This document shows, in pieces, positions 56,874 through 64,000 of a stretch of DNA of 64,000 bases. Position 1 is the stretch's first letter. Each line of letters begins with the position of its first letter. The stretch spans positions 2,418,001 to 2,482,000 of the forward strand of contig NZ_CP117255.1 in the NCBI RefSeq assembly GCF_003240565.2. The letters run 5' to 3'. The notes below the pieces were generated by a model. The model ran no database searches. It was given only the letters and a program-made list of their open reading frames with translations, and was not told where the DNA came from. This stretch comes from Rhizobium tumorigenes (GTDB lineage Bacteria; Pseudomonadota; Alphaproteobacteria; Rhizobiales; Rhizobiaceae). The position numbers and the translations under genes were made by a program.

Positions 56874-57908
56874 ATGCGCCGCTTTTTGCCAGACACTTTT
56901 ACCATGCTGCTCGTACTGACCGTGCTGACGGCATCCGTCTTTCCCGTCCATGGCGCCGCTGCCGGCTATTTCGGCATTGCTACCGACATCGCCATCGCTC
57001 TGCTGTTCTTCCTGCACGGAGCCCGCCTGTCGCGCGACGTGGTAATTGCCGGCGCCCTGCACTGGCGGCTGCACTTGGCCATCCTGCTCACCAGCTTCGT
57101 CATCTTCCCGATTCTCGGCTTGCTGATGGGCTTTCTGGTACCGACCATCCTGCCGCAGACGCTCTACATAGGCATCCTCTTCCTCACCGTGCTGCCATCG
57201 ACGGTGCAGTCGTCGATCGCCTTCACCTCGATTGCCGGCGGCAATGTGCCGGCCGCCATCTGCGCCGCCTCCGCTTCCAATATCTTCGGAATGTTCCTGA
57301 CACCGCTGCTGGTCGGCCTACTGTTTACGGTCGGTGGCCACGGCGGCGGCGGCTTCTCCTGGACCGTGCTGGAGCAGATCGCCCTACAACTGCTGGCGCC
57401 CTTCGTCGTCGGTCAGATCCTGCAGCCATGGATCGGCAACTGGATCCGCGCCAAGAAGAAGATCCTCATGCCGGTCGACCGCGGTTCGATCCTGATGGTC
57501 GTCTACTCCGCTTTCAGCGCGGCCGTCATCGAAGGCCTGTGGAACACCTTCTCACTCGGCGACATCATCACCGTCATCATTGCCGACATGCTGCTCCTCG
57601 CGGTCGTTATCTGCATCACCATGTTCGGCAGCCGGGCACTCGGCTTCTCGCGCGCTGACGAGATCACCATCACCTTCTGCGGCTCGAAGAAGAGTTTGGC
57701 CAGCGGCGTGCCGATGGCCAGCGTCATCTTCGCCGGCTCACCGATCGGCGCTATCGTCCTGCCGCTAATGCTATTCCACCAGATCCAGCTGATGGCCTGC
57801 GCCGTCATCGCCCAGAAATATGCCGACGCCGCCAGCCGTGCCACCACACGCAAGGAAGAAGAAGCCCGGCGCCTGCAGGACACTGCCGACGCAACGACAC
57901 CAGCCTGA
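56874..57908 (+). CDS. SBF-like (bile acid:sodium symporter family) transporter
   Basis: About 344 residues with nine or ten hydrophobic helices spread over residues 8-310. The pattern FGIATDIAIALLFFLHGARLSRDVVIAGALHWRLHLAIL, the GILFLTVLPSTVQSSIAFTSIAGGNVPAAICAASASNIFGMFLTP crossover and TFCGSKKSLASGVPMASVIF match the SBF-like branch (bacterial YfeH/Rch1 type). These move small organic anions with sodium. The charged tail RKEEEARRLQ is cytoplasmic. Start 56874 is chosen over 56838. Regulated, by context, by the divergent LysR. Confidence 0.9.
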   Translation: MRRFLPDTFTMLLVLTVLTASVFPVHGAAAGYFGIATDIAIALLFFLHGARLSRDVVIAGALHWRLHLAILLTSFVIFPILGLLMGFLVPTILPQTLYIGILFLTVLPSTVQSSIAFTSIAGGNVPAAICAASASNIFGMFLTPLLVGLLFTVGGHGGGGFSWTVLEQIALQLLAPFVVGQILQPWIGNWIRAKKKILMPVDRGSILMVVYSAFSAAVIEGLWNTFSLGDIITVIIADMLLLAVVICITMFGSRALGFSRADEITITFCGSKKSLASGVPMASVIFAGSPIGAIVLPLMLFHQIQLMACAVIAQKYADAASRATTRKEEEARRLQDTADATTPA

Positions 57909-57935
57909 TCCGATCAAGCGGCGACAAAACACAGA

Positions 57936-57965
57936 AAAGGCGGCGCCCACCCGGACGCCGCCTTT
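57936..57965. terminator. Bidirectional terminator between SBF-like transporter and hsp20
   Basis: AAAGGCGGCG and CGCCGCCTTT form a perfect ten-base stem around CCCACCCGGA. It lies between converging genes. Confidence 0.88.
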
Positions 57966-57986
57966 GTCGTATGCATGTGAACTCGG

Positions 57987-58451
57987 TTAGTTGACGTGTG
58001 CTTCGATCGACTTCGGTGCATCGACGGGTTCGGCGGCGATGGCGATCTTGCGCGGCTTCATCGCTTCCGGGATGTTGCGCAGAAGATCGATGTGCAGCAG
58101 GCCGTTTTTCAGCGAAGCCGCCTGGACTTCAACATGGTCGGCAAGCTGGAAGCGGCGCTCGAAGGCGCGCTTGGCGATGCCGCGATAGAGATATTCACTA
58201 CCCTCGGCAGTGTCATCGCTCTTCTCGCCCTTGACGGTCAGCACATGGGCATGCGCCTCGAGGCTGAGCTCGGTTTCGTCGAAGCCGGCCACCGCCATGG
58301 TGATACGGTAGGTTGCCTCGCCGGTGCGCTCGATGTTGTAGGGCGGGTAGGTTTGTGCCTGATCGGGCTGCGACAAGGTGTCGAGCATGGTGAACAGGCG
58401 GTCGAAACCGACGGTAGAGCGATAGAGTGGGGAAAAATCAACGTGACGCAT
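57987..58451 (-). CDS. Small heat-shock protein, Hsp20/IbpA type
   Basis: 154 residues. The alpha-crystallin domain spans about residues 35-130 (PYNIERTGEATYRITMAVAGFDETELSLEAHAHVLTVKGEK), ending in the conserved GLLHIDLLRNIPEAMKPRKIAI, which includes the C-terminal I-X-I-type anchor. The N-terminal FSPLYRSTVGFDRLF is a typical IbpA opening. It holds unfolded proteins for refolding. The leader contains a ROSE-like RNA thermometer signature over the AGGAGG ribosome binding site. Class A rhizobial sHsps are often under such control. Confidence 0.95.
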   Translation of the reverse strand: MRHVDFSPLYRSTVGFDRLFTMLDTLSQPDQAQTYPPYNIERTGEATYRITMAVAGFDETELSLEAHAHVLTVKGEKSDDTAEGSEYLYRGIAKRAFERRFQLADHVEVQAASLKNGLLHIDLLRNIPEAMKPRKIAIAAEPVDAPKSIEAHVN

Positions 58452-58530
58452 GGTGTCCTCCTGTGAGCGACGATTGCGGTTAACATACCCCTGGGGCCCC
58501 GTTCTGGCAGCCTTGGGACGGTTTTACAGA
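58452..58530 (-). promoter_or_regulatory. ROSE-like RNA thermometer in the hsp20 leader
   Basis: On the minus strand the leader ends TCGCT-CAC-AGGAGG-ACACC-ATG. TCGCT (58466-58470) is the ROSE consensus TYGCT and can pair with AGGA of the ribosome binding site leaving one bulged G, as in known ROSE elements. Upstream GC-rich palindromes such as GGGGCCCC could form the supporting hairpins. On heating, the weak final hairpin would open. Length and upstream fold are not confirmed. Confidence 0.6.
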
Positions 58531-58639
58531 CCCTCTCGGCGTCCGTGAAAAGGAGATGGGAATGGCCTTTGGCGACTTCAAGAGCCCACAACGCGCCGCG
58601 ATAATTTTACGTGAACCACCGATGAACAGCCGGTTCGGC

Positions 58640-58771
58640 TAGGGTTCAGCACCGCGTTGATACACCATGTCCATCGGATGACTGTCCGTGACTGGAGTGT
58701 ATCGTCCCTTCGTCTTCAGTCAGCTCGGCCGGCCTGCGGTAATTTCAATTTCCGTCAGGTCGGCCTTTTTT
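58640..58771 (+). ncRNA. Candidate small RNA ending at an orphan terminator
   Basis: A strong intrinsic terminator at 58727-58771 has arms GGCCGGCCTG and CAGGTCGGCC, extended by CGG/CCG around an AT-rich loop, then six Ts. It lies on the plus strand with no gene upstream on that strand, since hsp20 is divergent. That suggests a short transcript ending here or an attenuated leader for the hydrolase at 58809. The 5' end is a guess. Confidence 0.45.
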
Positions 58772-58808
58772 CCGCTCACAGTTATACTTATGCGACAATC
58801 CATGCGTT

Positions 58809-59819
58809 ATGTTTGGCGGCTTGAGCGAGGCCCTTTCAGTTGTGACGGAATCAATTCTCTTTTCGACCCCCGACAACCCTGTTCCAGACAACAGGACCGA
58901 GGGCTATTTCACCACCCATGACGGCCACAAGCTGCGCTATGCCATTTTCCGCAGCAGTCATGCCGTGGCCAAGGGCACCGTCGTCCTGCTGCATGGCCGC
59001 AACGAGTTCATCGAGAAATATTTCGAAACCATCCGCGAGCTGACGGATCGGGGCCTGTGGGTCGCAACCTTCGACCTGCGCGGCCAGGGGGGATCCGGAC
59101 GGCTTACAAAGCATCCAAGCCGCGGCCATGTGCGGCGCTTCTCGGATTATGAGCACGACCTCGAGGACTTCATGGAGCACGTGGTGCTTCCGGACACCCG
59201 CCTGCCCTTCTATCTCGTCGCCCACTCGACAGGCGCACTGATCGCCCTTTCCGCAGCGCCGAGACTGACGGGCCGCATCGAGCGCATGGTACTGAGCGCA
59301 CCTTTTGTCGGCCTTACCGGACAGAGCGCGTCGCCGCGCGTGATCCGCTTCATGGCGAGCGCCGCCTGCGCTGTCGGCCTCGGCAGCATCCCGCTCAATC
59401 GAAAATTCAAGGAAAGGCCCTTCGCCACAAACCTGCTGACATCGGACGAGCAACGTTACGACCGCAACCGCGCCATTGCATCGGCCCGCCCCGACCTCGT
59501 GCTCGGTTCGCCCTCCGCACGCTGGCTACAGCAGGCCTTTCAAACGATAGACCGTGTCTCTGAGCCCGAGCACCTGTTCTCTATCGCCATCCCGACTTTG
59601 CTGCTGGCACCCACCCGCGACGGCATCATCCCCTATGCCGAACAGGAGCGGCTCTCGCGCTCCTTCCGCGCCGCCCAGCTCGTGCCGATCGCAGGCGCAA
59701 GGCACGAGGTATTCCAGGAAAAGGACGTCTACCGCGCCGCCGCAATGGCAGCGATCCACGCCTTCATCCCGGGAAGCGACGCCGAAGCCAACACCGACCC
59801 GGTCGGCTCGGGGCTTTGA
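58809..59819 (+). CDS. Alpha/beta hydrolase, lysophospholipase/S33 type
   Basis: 336 residues, no clear signal peptide. The Hydrolase_4 pattern is complete: VVLLHGRNEFIEKYFETIRELTDRGLWVATFDLRGQGGSGR, the nucleophile elbow VAHSTGALIAL (Gly-X-Ser form reads AHSTG), the acidic ITLLLAPTRDGIIPY-type segment and GARHEVFQEKDVYRAA with the catalytic His. Probably a monoacylglycerol lipase or lysophospholipase; the substrate is unknown. The start is uncertain (ATG 58809 or GTG 58842). A terminator 38 bases upstream may regulate it. Confidence 0.88.
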   Translation: MFGGLSEALSVVTESILFSTPDNPVPDNRTEGYFTTHDGHKLRYAIFRSSHAVAKGTVVLLHGRNEFIEKYFETIRELTDRGLWVATFDLRGQGGSGRLTKHPSRGHVRRFSDYEHDLEDFMEHVVLPDTRLPFYLVAHSTGALIALSAAPRLTGRIERMVLSAPFVGLTGQSASPRVIRFMASAACAVGLGSIPLNRKFKERPFATNLLTSDEQRYDRNRAIASARPDLVLGSPSARWLQQAFQTIDRVSEPEHLFSIAIPTLLLAPTRDGIIPYAEQERLSRSFRAAQLVPIAGARHEVFQEKDVYRAAAMAAIHAFIPGSDAEANTDPVGSGL

Positions 59820-59841
59820 AGATCAGTGTGTCGAAAGTGGC

Positions 59842-60501
59842 CTAATAATCACTCAACGCGATTGCTGTACAACTGTCGAACAGATCCCAGAAATCCATAC
59901 CGACCATTGGCTCGTCGTCGTCGACCCATAGTAACATCGCGTCCGGCGCATTGGTGAAGGTGCTTTCATGGCTGACATAGCCCTGCCCCTTGCCGCCGCT
60001 ATTGAAAACATGAAGATAATCATGGGACTTACGGGATTGGAACTCACTTGCTGAAGGCTCGGTGAGATATTCGTTACCGTCTTGGCCAAGAGGAAGGATA
60101 TCACGCTCGGGTAGCAAACCGCCCATAGAATGGAAATCGCAGAAACCATCTATAAAATTATAAAATTTGCCGACAGTGCCGCCAAATCGGGAAGCCGCTC
60201 GCGGCACGAATCCCTTGTAGGAAACGACCTCCCCATCGACCAGCCGATCGACGACAAGGGCGATATCCTTGTCGATTTTGACAAGATACACATCCGTCGT
60301 CGCTTCAAGGAGCGCCTTCCGCGTCTCCGGCATCCGTGCGAAGGCCCGCTCGGCAAAAGGTGCGAAAGCATGCAGACGCTTACCCCGCTCACAGTCGGCA
60401 AAAGGCAACCATTGGAGTGGAAGCATCAGGCCTGCAGCAAGCGGATCTGCGAGGATCTCAAAGTCTGCGGTCCAGAATTTCGCGATATAGTCCGGGTTCA
60501 T
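59842..60501 (-). CDS. Uncharacterised protein with a SUKH-like C-terminal half
   Basis: About 219 residues from the ATG at 60501, which has GGGTGG upstream; ATG 60516 is in frame. I do not recognise it firmly. The C-terminal half (FYNFIDGFCDFHSMGGLLPERDILPLGQDGNEYL, then DYLHVFNSGGKGQGYVSHES and LLWVDDDEPMVGMDFWDLFD) recalls SMI1/KNR4 (SUKH) domains, which include toxin immunity proteins. No toxin gene is adjacent. Its base composition is less GC-rich than the neighbours. The hydrolase converges on it with 22 bases between. Confidence 0.6.
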   Translation of the reverse strand: MNPDYIAKFWTADFEILADPLAAGLMLPLQWLPFADCERGKRLHAFAPFAERAFARMPETRKALLEATTDVYLVKIDKDIALVVDRLVDGEVVSYKGFVPRAASRFGGTVGKFYNFIDGFCDFHSMGGLLPERDILPLGQDGNEYLTEPSASEFQSRKSHDYLHVFNSGGKGQGYVSHESTFTNAPDAMLLWVDDDEPMVGMDFWDLFDSCTAIALSDY

Positions 60502-60687
60502 GATGCCACCCATCAAACAGCTTACCGGCTGGAATGTAGCTCAATTACTTTTTCTGCAAGGTTCCTCTAACGCGGCGGTACGGCTACCCGGGAGCCGAAA
60601 GTCGTCGAAGGTATTTCTCGCGAAAACCTGTATCGGCACTCGCCTAGCAAATAACGGCCGCGGTAAGGCCGCCTTTACCACTGAAAA

Positions 60688-61461
60688 TCAGCGCGCCAGT
60701 ATCCTCAACGCCTCTTCGTGGACCGCTCGGCTGCCGGCTGCGATGATGGAGCCGCCCTGTTCGGGGCGACCGCCTTCCCAGGTGGTGATGATGCCGCCTG
60801 CCTGCTCGATGACGGGGATGATGCCGCCGACGTCGTATGGCTTGAGGACATTCTCGACCACCAGGTCGACATGGCCGGCGGCCAGCAGCGCATAGGCGTA
60901 GCAGTCGGTGCCGTAGCGAAACAGTCGCACCTGCTGCTCGATCTCGCGGTATTTTTCCATCTCGATACCAGCGAAAAGGTGCGGCGAGGTCGTGAACAGG
61001 ATCGCCTTCGACAGACTGCCGCAATCACGAACCTTCAATTGCCTGTCGCCGCCCGGGCCGGTGTAGCTCGACCGGCTGCCGTCGGCAAAATAACGCTCGC
61101 CGGTAAAGGGCTGGTCGACAAGCCCCATGATAGCGCGGCCATTGCGGTAAAGCCCGATCAGCGTTCCCCATACGGGCACACCGGAGATGAAGGCGCGCGT
61201 CCCGTCGATGGGATCGATCACCCACACATGCTCGCGGTCGAGGCCGACATTGCCGTATTCCTCGCCGAGAATTCCATGGTCGGGAAACCTGTCCGTGATC
61301 AGCGCGCGGATTGCCAGTTCGGCGGCGCGGTCGCCCTCCGTCACCGGATCGAAGCCGCCGGCTTCCTTGTTGACGATATCGATGCCGGCACGAAAGCGGG
61401 GAAGTGTCTCTGCCTTGGCAGCGTCGGCGAGCTCGAAAAAGAAGGCGCGGTCAGGGAACAT
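60688..61461 (-). CDS. hisN: Histidinol-phosphatase, inositol-monophosphatase family (HisN)
   Basis: 257 residues of the IMPase fold. It removes phosphate from histidinol phosphate in histidine synthesis. Metal-site motifs: FPDHGILGEEYGNVG, VWVIDPIDGTRAFISG and KPYDVGGIIPVIEQAGG with the conserved Asp. A HisN role fits the sequence better than plain inositol monophosphatase because of the short loops, but paralogues overlap. A GC hairpin after the stop (CGGCC/GGCCG at about 60656-60674) may terminate it. Confidence 0.88.
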   Translation of the reverse strand: MFPDRAFFFELADAAKAETLPRFRAGIDIVNKEAGGFDPVTEGDRAAELAIRALITDRFPDHGILGEEYGNVGLDREHVWVIDPIDGTRAFISGVPVWGTLIGLYRNGRAIMGLVDQPFTGERYFADGSRSSYTGPGGDRQLKVRDCGSLSKAILFTTSPHLFAGIEMEKYREIEQQVRLFRYGTDCYAYALLAAGHVDLVVENVLKPYDVGGIIPVIEQAGGIITTWEGGRPEQGGSIIAAGSRAVHEEALRILAR

Positions 61462-61572
61462 GGCAAATATCCGATCGATGCGAGAGGCTTTTCATAGCCA
61501 TTAAATTTGACGATGCAAACGCGTCCCGTCCAACTATCGCCTCGCCTCTAAAATAGGCACTTCAAAATCTGC

Positions 61573-61600
61573 TTGACAATTGTGCATCGCAATATTAGAC
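61573..61600 (+). promoter_or_regulatory. Putative promoter of the anti-SD small RNA
   Basis: CTTGACA (-35 TTGACA at 61573-61578) and an AT-rich stretch ATATTAGAC around 61592-61600 give a spacing of about 16-17 bases, close to the alphaproteobacterial housekeeping form. It lies just before the small RNA candidate at 61605. Confidence 0.55.
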
Positions 61601-61604
61601 AGGA

Positions 61605-61681
61605 GCTACAGTCTTCTGACTGTAAATACCCTCCTTGGGTGTTTCCTCCCTAGACTTAGCCGCCTTCGGGCGGTTTTTTTT
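61605..61681 (+). ncRNA. Candidate trans-acting small RNA with two anti-Shine-Dalgarno motifs
   Basis: About 77 bases with a promoter-like sequence in front and three structured parts. Hairpin 1 is ACAGTC-TTCT-GACTGT. Hairpin 2 is ACCC-TCCTT-GGGT with the anti-SD TCCTT in its loop. Then comes an unpaired CCTCCC and an intrinsic terminator CCGCC-TTCG-GGCGG plus eight Ts. CCTCC-type motifs in loops are the hallmark of rhizobial small RNAs that mask ribosome binding sites, such as the alpha-r14/NfeR1 group. Family membership is inferred. It lies on the plus strand between two leftward genes. Confidence 0.75.
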
Positions 61682-61702
61682 GGCTGATGCTTCTTGGCGG
61701 AG

Positions 61703-62602
61703 CTACTCTGCCGCCAGCGCGCGGTCGTTGCCATATCGTGCAACGTGCTCCGCCATCTGCCTGATGAAGGCCGTGATAGCACCCGTCATCAGGCCGAAAT
61801 CACTGCGCTTTTCCAGGGTCATCTCATCGACGTACAGCGCCCGGTTGACCTCGACCTGCAGCGCATGCAGACCGCGCGAAGGCCGGCCATAGTGCTCGGT
61901 GATGAACCCGCCGGCGTACGGCTTGTTGCGTACCGCATGAAACCCGAGACCATCGAGAATATCCATCGCCGCATGGGATAGGTCGGCAGACGCACTCGTT
62001 CCGTAGCGATCGCCGATGATGAAATCTGGACGCGCGTGGCTGCCGGCGACGCGGATATTGCCGGGCATCGAGTGACAGTCGACCAGCACACCAAAGCCGA
62101 ATTCCAGGTGGGTGCGGGCCATCAGGCGGCGCAGGGCCGCGTGGTAAGGCTTGTAGATCGTCTCGATCCGCTGGAGCGCATCGGCCACCGGCACACGGCT
62201 CGCATAGATCTCCATGTTTTCGGCAACGATTCGCGGGATGGTTCCGAGCCCGCCGGCCACCCGAACCGAATTGATATTGGCATAGGACGGCAGCGCACCC
62301 TCGAACATGCGCGGGTCGAGTTCGTAAGGTTCGCGATTTACGTCGATATAGGCACGTGGAAAATTGGCTATCAACAGCGGTGCGCCGAGTGCGCTGGCGG
62401 CCGAGAAAAGCTCGTCGACATAGTGGTCCTCCGAGCGCCGGATGGCAACGCCCTGAAGCCGTGATTGCGCAATGAATTCAGGAGGATAAATGCGACCGCT
62501 GTGGGGCGATGAGTAGACAAAGGGGATGGTCTGCGACACCGGTTCGAGTATCTCGAAAATCTCGAAACTTCCTACGTCTGCGGGCATCCACGTCTTTACC
62601 AT
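61703..62602 (-). CDS. N-formylglutamate amidohydrolase family protein (second copy)
   Basis: 299 residues. Family blocks: FVYSSPHSGRIYPPEF, RRSEDHYVDELFSAA, FPRAYIDVNREPYELDPRMFEG, LLVDCHSMPG-type text VLVDCHSMPG, and GGFITEHYGRP. It is longer than the first copy at 28905-29699 and has the more typical N-formylglutamate deformylase features. The two are only distantly similar. No other histidine-degradation genes are present. Divergent from cpdR. Confidence 0.92.
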   Translation of the reverse strand: MVKTWMPADVGSFEIFEILEPVSQTIPFVYSSPHSGRIYPPEFIAQSRLQGVAIRRSEDHYVDELFSAASALGAPLLIANFPRAYIDVNREPYELDPRMFEGALPSYANINSVRVAGGLGTIPRIVAENMEIYASRVPVADALQRIETIYKPYHAALRRLMARTHLEFGFGVLVDCHSMPGNIRVAGSHARPDFIIGDRYGTSASADLSHAAMDILDGLGFHAVRNKPYAGGFITEHYGRPSRGLHALQVEVNRALYVDEMTLEKRSDFGLMTGAITAFIRQMAEHVARYGNDRALAAE

Positions 62603-62770
62603 GTCAAGAACTTTTCGCAGGTGTATGTTGCCAGTTGCGCACCACCAAGTCCATAGTATGTATGAACTTCAATGTGACCGTCGACGCCGCATTCATCGCT
62701 TGTTTACGGCCCGCGACTAACGTGAACGGCTGATTAGCCGCGAGAGAAGATAGTGATTGACGGTCCAGTA

Positions 62771-63133
62771 ATGACTCAGAAGATTTTGCTTGCTGAAGAC
62801 GACAACGACATGCGTCGTTTCCTGGTAAAGGCCCTCGAAAAGGCCGGCTACAAGGTATCGTCCTTTGACAATGGCGCCAGCGCCTACGATCGGTTGCGCG
62901 AAGAACCGTTTTCGTTGTTGCTGACCGATATTGTCATGCCGGAAATGGACGGGATAGAACTGGCGCGCCGCGCCACCGAACTCGATCCTGACCTCAAGGT
63001 GATGTTCATCACCGGCTTTGCCGCAGTCGCCCTCAACCCCGATTCGAAAGCGCCGAAGGATGCCAAGGTGCTTTCCAAGCCTTTCCACCTGCGCGAACTG
63101 GTCGATGAGGTCAACAAACTCCTTGCCGCATAG
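62771..63133 (+). CDS. cpdR: CpdR-type single-domain response regulator
   Basis: 120 residues, a receiver domain alone. Acidic residues D10-D11, phospho-acceptor D53 in LLLTDIVMPEMDG, T81 and K103 in LSKPFHLREL are all present. The N-terminal MTQKILLAEDDNDMRRFL and the insert-like FITGFAAVALNPDSKAPKD are characteristic of CpdR. In Caulobacter and Sinorhizobium unphosphorylated CpdR sends ClpXP to destroy cell-cycle regulators including CtrA. The ATG at 62771 is used; a small CGGCT/AGCCG hairpin lies upstream. Followed by tRNA-Val. Confidence 0.92.
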   Translation: MTQKILLAEDDNDMRRFLVKALEKAGYKVSSFDNGASAYDRLREEPFSLLLTDIVMPEMDGIELARRATELDPDLKVMFITGFAAVALNPDSKAPKDAKVLSKPFHLRELVDEVNKLLAA

Positions 63134-63216
63134 GCAATCTCGGCGGCGGGATCAGAAAACTTGAAAAAGGCCATTGACGGCCCCCAGGTTTTTTGATCTA
63201 TGCGCCGCCATCGGAT

Positions 63217-63291
<75 letters not shown>

Positions 63292-63301
63292 TCCTTTTTT
63301 C

Positions 63302-63332
63302 AAGGGCTTAGCGAGAAATCGCTAGGCCCTTT
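63302..63332 (+). terminator. Terminator after tRNA-Val
   Basis: AAGGGC-TT-AGCGA pairs with TCGCT-A-GGCCCTT around GAAA. It starts 11 bases after the tRNA end. Confidence 0.7.
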
Positions 63333-63459
63333 GTCGTTGGGCCTCTGGCCGCCTGCCGCTGCATTTCGGCCGCCGATCGCCTCGCCTATCGTTCGGGTAA
63401 ATTTTCTGGCGTCGCTTCGTTGAGCCCTTTATGCCGCGTGTCACTCGTTGAAAAGAGAT

Positions 63460-63741
63460 ATGCTTAACAAAACAACTACTCAGGGATGCATTGCAGTTCA
63501 GGGTTATCAAAACCGTCGTACCCTAACCATCTCCAAGTATAAGACCAAACTCTATGCTTTCTTACAGTCCAGATTGTCATTGACTAATTTTAATTTTAAC
63601 GATCTAGACCGAATCAATAGAGGGTTGGAAGGTGCTAGCGGCGACTTATGCAGACCGTTAAATGAAAATTTACAAGTTCTCCAATACATAGTCGTATATC
63701 GCGGCACTGCTAACGAAGAATCAGTGCCTTCGATTGTGTGA
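63460..63741 (+). CDS. AT-rich hypothetical protein downstream of tRNA-Val
   Basis: 93 residues from the ATG at 63460, preceded by AAGAGAT. The sequence has many Lys, Asn and Tyr residues (KYKTKLYAFLQSRLSLTNFNFNDLDRINRGLEG), and base composition is near 41% GC against about 60% in the rest of the window. I recognise no family. Codon use unlike neighbours, together with the tRNA directly upstream, suggests recent acquisition. It could also be a chance open frame in AT-rich DNA. Confidence 0.35.
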   Translation: MLNKTTTQGCIAVQGYQNRRTLTISKYKTKLYAFLQSRLSLTNFNFNDLDRINRGLEGASGDLCRPLNENLQVLQYIVVYRGTANEESVPSIV

Positions 63742-63949
63742 AAACAGATTCCGGATTGGCGCTGCTGCTATTGCGTAGTGTTTTATTCCGTGGCGTGGGG
63801 ATCAGAGCTGTAACGGCTTTTGACGCATGATGCTCTCCTAACGTGTTGGCTTATACGAGCCATGTTCTGCGTAACATCTATTTCTCCTGACGAATCCCGA
63901 TGGCTGATGCTCATGACGGCAATCACGCCTGTTAGACGGTGGGAGAACG

Positions 63950-64000
63950 ATGTCTTGCATTCCGTTAACCCGAGGGGCACGTTTCCATGACTTCCATCAT
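63950..64000 (+). CDS. Possible start of a gene running off the right edge
   Basis: An ATG at 63950 follows GGGAGAACG, a good ribosome binding site, and the frame stays open for 17 codons to the edge. A second ATG at 63987 is in another frame. Too little sequence to identify anything. Confidence 0.25.
   Translation, partial: MSCIPLTRGARFHDFHH

Noticed and set aside
63783..63980. 65-codon minus-strand open frame near the right edge
   Set aside because: No ribosome binding site, no family features, and it lies in a short AT-rich region where open frames arise by chance.

Overview
This is a gene-dense, GC-rich chromosomal segment of an alphaproteobacterium, most likely a member of the Rhizobiaceae (Rhizobium/Agrobacterium group). 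The evidence is the combination of an Omp10-type lipoprotein, homospermidine synthase, a GapR (DUF2312) protein, the cell-cycle regulator CpdR, a short bL36 of the type without zinc ligands, a DUF882/DUF459/MltB/GalU neighbourhood, many ATGA-coupled operons and a RIME-like palindromic intergenic element. Nearly all of the window is ordinary core genome. No CRISPR array, insertion sequence or prophage was seen.

Layout. 1-5.6 kb: a leftward chemotaxis-type operon (STAS protein, CheY, CheA, CheW, then an MCP cut by the window edge) and a divergent soluble MCP-like protein. 5.6-10.2 kb: Sel1-repeat protein with a ThiE-like protein, two small DUF465 proteins back to back, purE-purK and rpmJ. 10.4-15.5 kb: TPR protein, alpha/beta hydrolase, a LysR regulator divergent from a tautomerase-cupin-DUF4865 operon, and a threonine-dehydratase-like enzyme. 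15.6-22.3 kb (leftward): sorbosone-dehydrogenase-like lipoprotein, DUF2231 membrane protein, Omp10, homospermidine synthase, two small stand-alone proteins, and pabB with a PabC-like partner. 22.3-34 kb: oligoendopeptidase F, an orphan NtrC-type regulator, a DUF882 peptidase-like protein, GapR, DUF1244, N-formylglutamate amidohydrolase, a DUF1036 protein coupled to pyruvate kinase, and a 5'-nucleotidase with a C-terminal LysM.

34-49 kb: ferrochelatase, LysR/DoxX, the queuosine precursor operon queC-queD-queE behind a preQ1-I riboswitch, SPFH/NfeD, arabinose-5-phosphate isomerase, an outer-membrane beta-barrel, galU, MltB, DUF459 and a deoxyribosyltransferase-like protein. 47.1-54.1 kb: glutamate synthase gltB and gltD, separated by an intact vapBC toxin-antitoxin module. 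54.5-64 kb: threonine aldolase, the palindromic element, LysR/SBF-like transporter, Hsp20 with a ROSE-like thermometer, a lipase-like hydrolase, a lone SUKH-like protein, HisN, a second N-formylglutamate amidohydrolase, CpdR, tRNA-Val(GAC), and then AT-rich sequence that may be the edge of acquired DNA.

The most interesting signals are in RNA and regulatory DNA. A compact small-RNA candidate at about 61.6 kb carries two anti-Shine-Dalgarno motifs. A second orphan terminator at 58.7 kb suggests another small RNA. Others are the preQ1-I riboswitch whose 3' tail is the queC ribosome binding site, the vapBC module inside gltBD with its own operator-like palindrome, a hairpin against the hss ribosome binding site, and several sharp palindromes between divergent genes. 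All functional statements rest on motif reading and recall of families; no database search was run.
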